From an uncultured Alphaproteobacteria bacterium (GTDB taxonomy: Bacteria > Pseudomonadota > Alphaproteobacteria > RF32 > CAG-239): 9,074 bases of DNA. The position numbers and the translations under genes were made by a program. The stretch spans positions 1-9,074 of the forward strand of contig URWU01000046.1 of NCBI GenBank assembly GCA_900551585.1, read 5' to 3'. The notes under the pieces were generated by a model. It was not told the DNA's origin and did no database searches. It saw only the letters and a list, made by a program, of their open reading frames with translations. Shown here in pieces: positions 1-6,293 of this stretch (the stretch's first letter is position 1; each line of letters starts with the position of its first letter).

Positions 1-34
1 ATATAGTAATAAGCCATATTTTTATAATTTTGAA

Positions 35-68
35 ACTATAAGCTACCCTATTTAGACAAAATTGTCAA
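35..68 (-). promoter_or_regulatory. possible promoter reading out of the left edge
   Basis: On the minus strand there is a perfect TTGACA (63-68). It is followed 17 nt later by a poor -10 candidate TAGCTT (40-45), or 22 nt later by a better TATAGT (35-40) at a spacing too long for a standard promoter. It lies just downstream of the lysozyme-gene terminator, where a promoter for the next minus-strand gene, outside the window, would be expected. The -35 is good but no -10 fits well, so this is a weak call. Nothing else was recognised in positions 1-81. Confidence 0.25.
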
Positions 69-81
69 ACATGAATCTGTC

Positions 82-114
82 AAAAATAAAAAAATGAGGG
101 AAAATCCCTCATTT
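82..114 (-). terminator. rho-independent terminator of the lysozyme-like gene
   Basis: Positions 92-101 and 105-114 form a perfect 10-bp inverted repeat (AAATGAGGGA / TCCCTCATTT) with a 3-nt loop. On the minus strand the stem is followed directly by a T-rich run (complement of 82-94). It sits 22 bp beyond the stop codon of the minus-strand gene that ends at 137. On the plus strand the stem is followed by a poorer T run, so minus-strand termination is the main reading. Confidence 0.85.
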
Positions 115-136
115 CTATAAATATTTCTTTCTTTTT

Positions 137-1600
137 TTAACGGCTTTTGACTGACGCTTGCATCAAACTGAACTGAGCCTGCTGCCTTTTTTCAATTCTC
201 TGAACCAGACTCTGCGGCAAAATATCCCTGACTTTTTTGCACGGTCCCAGCTGTTTTGAAACGCGCGGTCTTTTAATAATCGTCATATTCTCTGCCACGC
301 TGAGACTGTCTGACTTAAAATAAGCCAAATCATTGTCGTCTTTTTTCAACCGCCCTCTCTTATCTGTCAGACAACAGTCTTCAACTTCCAGACTGTAGCA
401 CCCTTCAGCCGGCATATCCAAAAAAGCCGCAGTCGGTAAAGTTCTCATCGCCCGCAGATAAGTTAAATAATTGCGCTTTAATAATCCCTTCTGTTGGCGC
501 CAGCCGGTTGTATGCCGAAACAGTTCTTCTCCTTTGACCCCATCATTCAAAGCTTTCAGATAGCCGGATTTTTTAAATCCGTTCGGCCCGATAACATAAG
601 CAAAACCGGCTGTCATCAATGTGGTTTCTTCATCCATCGGCACCTTAATCAAATTTTTAATTTGCGGCAGGATACGAAAATCCAAATAACGGTCTTTCTG
701 AACGCAGGCTTCTTCCATTGTCATGGTCATACCTTTTTTAATCGGTGAAATCTCACGATTGCCGACACCATTTTCATCAATCAGAAAAGTGCAGCCGTAA
801 CCGATTGTCAAAACACCCTTGCCATCAGGAAAAGCCGTCGGTGAAAAGTTTTCTACCGAAGCCAGCAGAACCTTAATATCATCACGCACATTCTCAAAAG
901 TTTTGAGATTTCCGTACGGATCTTCGCCGACATTCTCTACTTTGTCTTTTTTGCTGTCAAACAGTTTAACCGTACCGACACCGGCCGCTAAAACAGCCGT
1001 GGCAATCAAAGCTCTGGCTCCGTATTTTTGAGCCGCATTTTTCAGCTTATCAATTGATAATCCTTTGATATTTTTTGTAGATTTCTTAATGCCGCGCGCC
1101 AAAAATTCTCCGACCGTAATCGCTGCCGCCACAGTCTTGTCTTTGGCTTTTTCAACAACAAAGCGGCAATAACGACTGCACATATTACGAAGACTGCCGG
1201 CAGAAATTTCGGTCAGGATTTCTTCTTCCGGAAAAAATTTTTTCAATTCGCGGGTCATCCAAATTGCCTGATTATATTTGCGTTCCGCCCGGTCAAAGAT
1301 ATAAGAAACAATCAGACTGTCTGACAATTTCAAATCCCTCAGAATATAAGGCACCGGCATTGAATATTTATAACTGTCGTCACTCCATGAAATTTTACGA
1401 TATTTGGCTTTGTTTTTGGCATAGCGGCTACAGTCTTTAATCCTTGCATCAAAAAAATCAGAAACAAACGCTTTTTTGGCATCACCAAAATTTTTAACGT
1501 AATGATAAGGAATCACATATTTGCAGCCGTTCAAATTAATCGTTTGCGGCGTTTGGCCGGCCGGATACTCGTTTCGCAGATGTTGTAAATTTTTTTTCAT
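137..1600 (-). CDS. GH24 (T4-type) lysozyme-like protein with novel N- and C-terminal regions and a hydrophobic segment
   Basis: Predicted peptidoglycan muramidase of 487 residues. Residues about 235-386 match glycoside hydrolase family 24. E250, D259 and T265 keep the exact spacing of the T4 lysozyme catalytic triad (E, +9 D, +6 T) within the LTIGYGCT motif. This is followed by a family-like AGFAYVIGPNGFKKSGYLKALN stretch (in part) and a C-terminal GLLKRN motif. The usual His of TIGYGH is Cys270 here. Residues 195-214 (ALIATAVLAAGVGTVKL) are an Ala/Gly-rich, weakly hydrophobic segment after a very basic stretch. This predicts an N-in anchor that places the lysozyme domain in the periplasm, and it resembles signal-anchor-release segments of phage endolysins. 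Residues 1-190 and 387-487 match nothing I recognise. No Sec signal peptide is seen at the N terminus. The ATG at 1600 has AAGGG (1608-1612) 7 nt upstream. The gene has its own promoter but could also be read from the peptidase gene upstream. It could be phage-derived, but no other phage gene is present. Confidence 0.8.
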   Translation of the reverse strand: MKKNLQHLRNEYPAGQTPQTINLNGCKYVIPYHYVKNFGDAKKAFVSDFFDARIKDCSRYAKNKAKYRKISWSDDSYKYSMPVPYILRDLKLSDSLIVSYIFDRAERKYNQAIWMTRELKKFFPEEEILTEISAGSLRNMCSRYCRFVVEKAKDKTVAAAITVGEFLARGIKKSTKNIKGLSIDKLKNAAQKYGARALIATAVLAAGVGTVKLFDSKKDKVENVGEDPYGNLKTFENVRDDIKVLLASVENFSPTAFPDGKGVLTIGYGCTFLIDENGVGNREISPIKKGMTMTMEEACVQKDRYLDFRILPQIKNLIKVPMDEETTLMTAGFAYVIGPNGFKKSGYLKALNDGVKGEELFRHTTGWRQQKGLLKRNYLTYLRAMRTLPTAAFLDMPAEGCYSLEVEDCCLTDKRGRLKKDDNDLAYFKSDSLSVAENMTIIKRPRVSKQLGPCKKVRDILPQSLVQRIEKRQQAQFSLMQASVKSR

Positions 1601-1632
1601 TTTGCGACCCTTATAAGAAGAATAATATAATT

Positions 1633-1660
1633 AGTATATCCGTTTTCGAAATTTTGTCAA
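1633..1660 (-). promoter_or_regulatory. sigma70-type promoter of the lysozyme-like gene
   Basis: On the minus strand there is a perfect -35 TTGACA (1655-1660), a 16-nt spacer and a -10 TATACT (1633-1638). This predicts a start near 1626 and a leader of about 26 nt before the ATG at 1600. The -35 box starts 2 nt after the stop codon of the upstream peptidase gene. The downstream gene can therefore be expressed on its own although the two genes are only 62 bp apart. Confidence 0.7.
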
Positions 1661-1662
1661 AA

Positions 1663-2226
1663 CTATTTTGCTAACGGCTTAACTTTAATAAAAATCAATC
1701 CTTCGCGCACCAAATGACACAGACCGTCATTACTGTAACATTCCCAGGTAGCCCGGTTGACATCAATTCCCGGATAGAAATAACTGTCAAACAATTTGAG
1801 TCTGCTGCTGAAAACTTTCTTTTTAACCACGGACCAATGATCCAGAACATCTTTATTATAAAGCCTGAAAATACAGGAATTTCCGGGGCGCGATACATAA
1901 TTTCCGATATAAGCGCCGACATCTTTGACCGGAAAATCGCGATATTTAAGCGGCCGTTTATGAAAAAGCTGCAAATTATATTTTTCACGCAGATACTTCT
2001 GCGCCACACCCAAGAGTTCATCCATCAGTTTCAGGCTGGTGCCATGATATAAAACTTCCGTAAACTGATTGGTATCAAGCAAATATTGAATCATATGCTG
2101 ATAAAAAGCGCAGCCTTCATTAAAACTGAAGCGTTTATATTTTACCCCCGCCAGACGAATGCTGTTTATAATAGCATAAACCGCACAGAAATAATCTACC
2201 TCTCCCTGATAATAAGCCCGCAACAC
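1663..2226 (-). CDS. papain-like/C39-like cysteine peptidase family protein (putative)
   Basis: A 187-residue protein with the signature of a papain-fold cysteine peptidase: Q7 (oxyanion hole) and C14 in YYQGEVDYFCAVYAIINS, H130 in DHWSVV and D147 in LFDSY. The order Gln-Cys-His-Asp, the small helix after the Cys and the HWxVV / DS endings resemble C39-like bacterial peptidases and related toxins or effectors. There is no signal peptide, membrane segment or extra domain, so export, if any, would need another route. The GTG at 2226 is only 4 nt from the GGAG site, and TTG at 2223 (residue 2) is at the better 7-nt spacing, so the true start could be either. It lies between ppdK's terminator and the lysozyme-like gene with no terminator between the pair, which allows read-through. 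Substrate is unknown. It could also be an inactive homologue or a transglutaminase-like enzyme, since that fold shares the Cys-His-Asp triad. Confidence 0.6.
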   Translation of the reverse strand: MLRAYYQGEVDYFCAVYAIINSIRLAGVKYKRFSFNEGCAFYQHMIQYLLDTNQFTEVLYHGTSLKLMDELLGVAQKYLREKYNLQLFHKRPLKYRDFPVKDVGAYIGNYVSRPGNSCIFRLYNKDVLDHWSVVKKKVFSSRLKLFDSYFYPGIDVNRATWECYSNDGLCHLVREGLIFIKVKPLAK

Positions 2227-2230
2227 TAAT

Positions 2231-2234
2231 CTCC
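2231..2234 (-). promoter_or_regulatory. ribosome binding site that makes the peptidase start ambiguous
   Basis: GGAG on the minus strand lies 4 nt from the GTG at 2226 and 7 nt from the TTG at 2223. The more usual spacing favours TTG, which would shorten the protein by one residue. Either way the start codon is not ATG. Confidence 0.5.
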
Positions 2235-2288
2235 GTCAATTAAAAATTCAACATAAATAATCGTAGCAATTTCTGCTTAAAAATACGT

Positions 2289-2320
2289 AAAAAAGCGCCT
2301 GATTTTTATCAGACGCTTTT
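2289..2320 (-). terminator. rho-independent terminator downstream of ppdK
   Basis: Arms 2291-2303 and 2308-2320 form a 13-bp inverted repeat with a 4-nt loop. In the minus-strand RNA the single non-complementary position is a G-U pair, whereas in the plus-strand RNA it would be a C-A mismatch. The stem ends in a run of six T on the minus strand (2289-2294). It lies about 140 bp past the ppdK stop and about 63 bp before the peptidase start, so it separates the two units. Confidence 0.8.
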
Positions 2321-2335
2321 TAATAAATTTAGCAA

Positions 2336-2460
2336 TAAAATTCGAAGAACGGAGCGAATAGAGCGATTTTGAAAGCGAGAAAAATTTTAGTGTACAAAGA
2401 AGTACATGAATTTTTCGAGACTGCCCAAAATCACTCTAGGCGCCCATTATACGAATTTTA
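2336..2460 (-). repeat. nested imperfect palindrome overlapping the ppdK stop codon (structured 3' UTR, small RNA or palindromic element)
   Basis: Five nested pairs of arms fold this 125-bp stretch into one long hairpin: 2336-2344 with 2452-2460 (9 bp); 2352-2356 with 2441-2445 (5 bp, one wobble); 2359-2370 with 2427-2438 (12 bp, one wobble); 2379-2386 with 2409-2416 (8 bp); and 2391-2395 with 2402-2406 (5 bp) around a 6-nt loop. Both non-Watson-Crick positions in these stems are G-U pairs in the minus-strand RNA and mismatches in the plus-strand RNA. This points to an RNA transcribed with ppdK. The outer arm contains the ppdK TAA stop. Size and shape recall palindromic elements such as those of Rickettsia, but copy number cannot be judged from one window. 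Confidence 0.6.
2446..2451 (-). promoter_or_regulatory. isolated perfect -10 box that could start a small RNA
   Basis: TATAAT occurs on the minus strand just inside the outer arm of the palindrome. A start about 7 nt downstream (near 2439) would give a transcript of about 150 nt ending at the 2289-2320 terminator and containing the main hairpin. No convincing -35 box lies at 16-18 nt, and AT-rich sequence yields such boxes by chance. Confidence 0.25.
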
Positions 2461-5157
2461 AGCTGACTTCTTGCAGCAGCAGCTGTGACTAGCACCGTCA
2501 ACTGCTTTCTTCTGGCCTTTGTGCTTAACAGCAGCCTGAGCAGCAGCCAAACGAGCAACCGGTACACGGAACGGAGAGCAAGAAACGTAATCCAAACCAA
2601 CTTCATCAAAGAATTCGATTGATTTCGGATCACCGCCGTGTTCACCGCAAACACCGAGGTGCAGGTTAGGATTGGTTGCGCGGCCTTCAACAGAAGCACG
2701 GCGAACCAATTTGCCAACGCCTTCAACATCGATGGAAGCAAACGGATCAGCTACATAAACACCTTTAGCGCGGTATTCGTCAAGAATAGCACCGGTATCG
2801 TCACGGCTCATACCCAAAGTAGTCTGGGTCAGGTCGTTGGTACCGAAACCGAAGAAACCGGCAGATTCGGCAATATATTCAGCCTGCAAAGCAGCGCGCG
2901 GCAATTCAATCATGGTTCCGACGAGGTAGTCAATCTTCTTGCCTTTTTCAGCGAATACTTTTTCAGCTGTGCTGTCGATAACAGCTTTAACAATGTCGAG
3001 TTCTTTCTTAGAACCGATTAACGGAACTTCGATTTCCGGAGTTACTTTAATACCGGCTTCCTGGCATTCAATAGCAGCTTCCAAGATAGCGCGGGCTTGC
3101 ATTTCTGCAATTTCCGGATAAGTAACGGCCAAACGGCAGCCACGGTGACCCAACATCGGGTTAGCTTCATGCAAAGCATTGGCACGGTTTTTAACTTGTT
3201 CCAAAGTCATGCCCATTTTGTTTGCCAAATCCTGCATTTCAGCATCAGTATGCGGCAGGAATTCATGCAAAGGAGGATCAAGCAGACGAACAGTTACCGG
3301 CAGACCGTCCATAATTTTGAACAGGTCTTTAAAGTCTTGTTTCTGATAAGGCAGCAAACGAGCCAAAGCAGCGCGGCGGCCTTCTTCAGTGTCAGACAAA
3401 ATCATGGCGCGCATGTCCGGAATACGGTCAGCGTCAAAGAACATGTGTTCGGTACGAGCCAAACCAATACCTTCGGCACCAAAATCGCGAGCTGTCTGAG
3501 CATCTTTCGGAGTCTCGGCGTTAGCGCGGACAGACATCGTGCGGATTTCATCAACCCAGCCCATCAATTTACCGAAGTTACCGGTCATTTCAACAGAAAC
3601 AGTCGGAACCTGGCCTTCAATAATCTGGCCTTTAGCACCGTCCAGAGACAACCAGTCACCTTCTTTAACAACAACACCGGCTTTGGTGGTCATGGTTTTG
3701 TTAGCATAGTTAATGGTAATATCGTTAGAACCGGAAACACACGGAGTACCCATACCGCGGGCAACAACGGCTGCGTGAGAGGTCATACCGCCGCGAGCTG
3801 TAATAACACCCTGAGCAGCATGCATACCGCCGATATCTTCAGGAGAAGTTTCGTTACGGATTAAGATAACTTTTTCGCCTTTGGCAGCCCATTCTTCAGC
3901 ATCTTCAGCATTGAAAACGGCACGACCGACAGCAGCTCCCGGAGAAGCCGGCAAACCGGTAGCGATAACATTTTTCTTAGCTTTCGGATCCAACATCGGG
4001 TGCAGCAATTGGTCTAATTGGTCAGCACCAACGCGCATGATAGCTTCTTCTTTGTTGAGCATGCCTTCTTCAACCATTTCAACAGCCATGCGAACGGCTG
4101 CGGTAGCGGTACGTTTACCGTTACGGCATTGCAACATCCACAATTTACCGTGCTGAATGGTGAATTCCATATCCTGCATATCTTTGTAGTGCTGTTCCAG
4201 ATTGTTTTTAGCGTCAACCAGTTCTTTGTACAGATTCGGCATTAATTCTTCCAGAGAGTTGCCTTTGCCAATGCTGGCCATCGGCTGCGGAGTACGAATA
4301 CCGGCCACAACGTCTTCACCCTGGGCATTAATCAGATATTCACCGTAGAAAACGTTTTCACCGGTAGACGGGTCACGAGAGAAACAAACACCGGTAGCGC
4401 AGTCATCGCCGGCATTACCGAACACCATGGTCTGAACGTTAACGGCTGTACCCCAGTCACCCGGAATATTGTTGAGTTTACGGTAAGTAATAGCTTTTTT
4501 AACCATCCAGGACTGGAAGACGGCGCCGATACCGGCCCACAACTGCTCCCAAGGATCCTGAGGGAATACTTTACCTAATTTAACGCTGATGGCTTTGAAT
4601 TCTTCAACGAGTTTTTTCAAATCATCGGCAGTCAGTTCGGTATCAGATTTGTAACCTTTAGCCTCTTTCATGCGCTCCAAAGCGTGCTCATATTCATTGA
4701 TGTCTGCTTCGAGAACAACGTCAGAATACATCATAATGAAACGACGGTAAGAGTCATAAGCAAATCTTTCGTCATTAGAAGCTTTAGCCAAACCTTTAAC
4801 GGTTTCGTCATTCAAACCAAGGTTCAAAACGGTATTCATCATACCCGGCATAGAAACGCGGGCGCCGGAACGAACCGAGAATAACAGCGGATTTTCAGCA
4901 TCACCGAATTTTTTGCCCATAACTTTTTCAATCTCGGCAACAGCTGCTTTAACCTGATCTTTGAGGTCGGCAGGATAAGTTTTGTTGTTGTCGTAATAGT
5001 AAGTGCAAACTTCAGTTGTTACGGTAAATCCCGGAGGTACAGGCAAGCCGACTTTGTTCATTTCTGCCAAGTTAGCACCTTTACCGCCAAGGAGATTTCT
5101 CATGCTGGCATCGCCTTCGGCTTTGCCGTTACCAAATGTATATACCCATTTACTCAT
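2458..5157 (-). CDS. ppdK: pyruvate, phosphate dikinase
   Basis: Cytosolic enzyme that interconverts pyruvate + ATP + phosphate with PEP + AMP + PPi; in many bacteria it serves glycolysis with PPi or PEP synthesis. The 899-residue chain has the complete three-domain order. An N-terminal nucleotide-binding domain carries LLGGKGANLAEM (22-33) and RSGARVSMPGMM (96-107). A central swivelling domain carries GGMTSHAAVVARGMG with phospho-accepting H461 and the regulatory-type T459. The C-terminal PEP/pyruvate barrel carries ARTEHMFF (567-574), GHRGCRL (670-676) and LGVCGEHGGDP with catalytic C837. All key residues are present. The family core ends at RLAAAQAAVKHK, and a further tail of about 20 residues ends in SHSCCCKKSA, which I do not know from other members. 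The ATG at 5157 has AAGGAG 11 nt upstream, a rather long spacing. Wording is closest to alphaproteobacterial versions. Transcription appears monocistronic, from a promoter at 5241-5268 to the terminator at 2289-2320. Confidence 0.97.
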   Translation of the reverse strand: MSKWVYTFGNGKAEGDASMRNLLGGKGANLAEMNKVGLPVPPGFTVTTEVCTYYYDNNKTYPADLKDQVKAAVAEIEKVMGKKFGDAENPLLFSVRSGARVSMPGMMNTVLNLGLNDETVKGLAKASNDERFAYDSYRRFIMMYSDVVLEADINEYEHALERMKEAKGYKSDTELTADDLKKLVEEFKAISVKLGKVFPQDPWEQLWAGIGAVFQSWMVKKAITYRKLNNIPGDWGTAVNVQTMVFGNAGDDCATGVCFSRDPSTGENVFYGEYLINAQGEDVVAGIRTPQPMASIGKGNSLEELMPNLYKELVDAKNNLEQHYKDMQDMEFTIQHGKLWMLQCRNGKRTATAAVRMAVEMVEEGMLNKEEAIMRVGADQLDQLLHPMLDPKAKKNVIATGLPASPGAAVGRAVFNAEDAEEWAAKGEKVILIRNETSPEDIGGMHAAQGVITARGGMTSHAAVVARGMGTPCVSGSNDITINYANKTMTTKAGVVVKEGDWLSLDGAKGQIIEGQVPTVSVEMTGNFGKLMGWVDEIRTMSVRANAETPKDAQTARDFGAEGIGLARTEHMFFDADRIPDMRAMILSDTEEGRRAALARLLPYQKQDFKDLFKIMDGLPVTVRLLDPPLHEFLPHTDAEMQDLANKMGMTLEQVKNRANALHEANPMLGHRGCRLAVTYPEIAEMQARAILEAAIECQEAGIKVTPEIEVPLIGSKKELDIVKAVIDSTAEKVFAEKGKKIDYLVGTMIELPRAALQAEYIAESAGFFGFGTNDLTQTTLGMSRDDTGAILDEYRAKGVYVADPFASIDVEGVGKLVRRASVEGRATNPNLHLGVCGEHGGDPKSIEFFDEVGLDYVSCSPFRVPVARLAAAQAAVKHKGQKKAVDGASHSCCCKKSA

Positions 5158-5168
5158 GGTTTAATTAG

Positions 5169-5186
5169 CTCCTTAAGCTTATTAAG
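5169..5186 (-). promoter_or_regulatory. ppdK ribosome binding site next to a small dyad
   Basis: AAGGAG (5169-5174, minus strand) is the ppdK Shine-Dalgarno site, 11 nt before the ATG. Its AAG is also the end of a 15-nt dyad CTTAA-N5-TTAAG (5172-5186). Pairing would partly cover the site, but a 5-bp AT-rich stem is weak, so a regulatory role is only a possibility. Confidence 0.45.
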
Positions 5187-5240
5187 TTAAAAACACAGTT
5201 TGCGGACAGATTCATCCCAAACCAAATTCACTGCCGAGAA

Positions 5241-5268
5241 TCTATAACATTGATTCCGATTCTGGCAA
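5241..5268 (-). promoter_or_regulatory. candidate ppdK promoter
   Basis: On the minus strand: TTGCCA (5263-5268), a 16-nt spacer, TATAGA (5241-5246). The predicted start near 5234 leaves a leader of roughly 77 nt before the ppdK ATG. It is the best -35/-10 pair I found in the 175-bp gap between ppdK and the gene upstream. Confidence 0.5.
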
Positions 5269-5302
5269 GTAAAATCTGATAAATGAGTGTTTATACACAA
5301 AA

Positions 5303-5323
5303 TTTCGGGAGCCGGGCGACTCC
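5303..5323 (-). terminator. weak hairpin after the 5333-6232 gene, possible terminator
   Basis: GGAGT-N6-GCTCC (5308-5323, minus strand) forms a 5-bp stem with one U-G pair, 9 nt after the stop codon. It is followed by CGAAATTTTG, a short broken T run. It may end or slow transcription before the ppdK promoter, but it is much weaker than the other two terminators in the window. Confidence 0.35.
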
Positions 5324-5332
5324 TTTAGGGGC

Positions 5333-6232
5333 TTACGGCCGGTTCCTGCCGAATTTTTGCGCCCGAAACAGTTCGAGAGGCACAAAGCTTCTGACTTCCT
5401 GCTGTTTTTGGCGTTCGCGGTCCTTGACAAGCGAGTCAACCAGCATCTGGCGGCGGATTCGCTGCTGATAGTCAAAAACCTTTTTATGTTCGACAGCTTT
5501 CAAACTGTCTCGTACCTGAAAATCCTTAATCGCCTGATTATTGACCTCAACCAGCCCGTGCAGGCTCAACGCATCTTCCATAAAACGCATTTCGGCGGCA
5601 ATCAGCATATTTTGATAATCATTCTCGGCTTTACCTAGTTTTTTGTTGGCGGCATTAAAAGCTTCGGCAACATATTTGGGCGGCAGTTTCAAATAGAGCA
5701 TCCGTCCGGCGCCGCGGTCATAAAGCATGGCCATTTCCTTAATCAGCGTGCGGCGATAATCCTTACAGCTGCGGAAAAACAAATCGGCGCTGTCCGGCGG
5801 ACAGGTGTTGATTTTGTTAATCAGAATTTTCTTTTGTTTTTCGACTCTGGCAAAGCTCCGCTGCTCAAGCGGTTTGAGATGAGAAACGGCATGCTTGATT
5901 TCTTTTTCGCCGGGCATATGCAGTTCGAATCCGCTGTAATCTGCCCTTTTCAGGGGGACAAAACGTCGATAATTGAGCGAATCCACATAAGAATTGCGCA
6001 GTCCTTCCGGGCTGATGTCATAAAACCTTATATCTGCCTTGGCTCCCTGCAAATCCTTAATTTTTTCTTTATAAGCAGCTTCTTTTTTCGCAAAATCGAC
6101 TCTCTGATTCTGCAAATTTTGTTCATATGCCTCAGCGCTGATTTGCCGGCCGCCCAGATAAGCCCCGGACACAACAGCGATAAGCAGCAGATTCTTAAGC
6201 TTTGATTTTATATCTTTTTGAAAAGTTTTCAT
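5333..6232 (-). CDS. hypothetical membrane-anchored or exported protein with coiled-coil regions
   Basis: No family recognised. From the ATG at 6232 the protein is 299 residues. It has a basic N terminus (K6, K9, K11, K13), a hydrophobic stretch at about 15-28 (LLLIAVVSGAYLGG) and an Ala-X-like site near QISAEA (30-35). This fits either a Sec signal peptide or an N-in anchor with the rest in the periplasm. The remainder is highly charged and largely helical, with Lys/Glu/Gln-rich likely coiled-coil stretches around 34-58 and 245-285. Two cysteines lie close together (about 143 and 155, in NTCPPDSADLFFRSCKDY) and could form a periplasmic disulfide. The reading frame is open further upstream to a TTG at 6277 and an ATG at 6253. 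I prefer 6232 because the N terminus then looks like an export signal and the predicted promoter at 6266-6293 would start RNA near 6259, leaving almost no leader for 6253. No strong Shine-Dalgarno site decides the matter. It appears monocistronic. Confidence 0.7.
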   Translation of the reverse strand: MKTFQKDIKSKLKNLLLIAVVSGAYLGGRQISAEAYEQNLQNQRVDFAKKEAAYKEKIKDLQGAKADIRFYDISPEGLRNSYVDSLNYRRFVPLKRADYSGFELHMPGEKEIKHAVSHLKPLEQRSFARVEKQKKILINKINTCPPDSADLFFRSCKDYRRTLIKEMAMLYDRGAGRMLYLKLPPKYVAEAFNAANKKLGKAENDYQNMLIAAEMRFMEDALSLHGLVEVNNQAIKDFQVRDSLKAVEHKKVFDYQQRIRRQMLVDSLVKDRERQKQQEVRSFVPLELFRAQKFGRNRP

Positions 6233-6265
6233 TTGTGCAACACCAAGGTTCATAACGATTCTTAG

Positions 6266-6293
6266 ACTATAACACAAGGTAAAAAATAATCAA
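6266..6293 (-). promoter_or_regulatory. candidate promoter of the 5333-6232 gene
   Basis: On the minus strand: TTGATT (6288-6293), a 16-nt spacer, TATAGT (6266-6271), with a predicted start near 6259. This would exclude the TTG start at 6277. A second, perfect TTGACA lies further out (6314-6319) but has only TTATTG 17 nt downstream, so it is a weaker alternative. Confidence 0.45.

Noticed and set aside
137..2226. Remnant prophage lysis cassette
   Set aside because: Only one lysozyme-like domain is present, within an unusually long protein. There is no holin, spanin or structural phage gene, and the genes have their own promoter and terminator.
2336..2460. Integron attC site
   Set aside because: The palindrome lacks the GTTRRRY / RYYYAAC core pair at its ends, and no integrase or cassette array is near.
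3097..3864. Plus-strand frame of 255 residues inside ppdK
   Set aside because: It is antisense to a fully conserved enzyme, and its composition (Phe, His, Asn, Gln rich) is what the reverse of this coding sequence gives.
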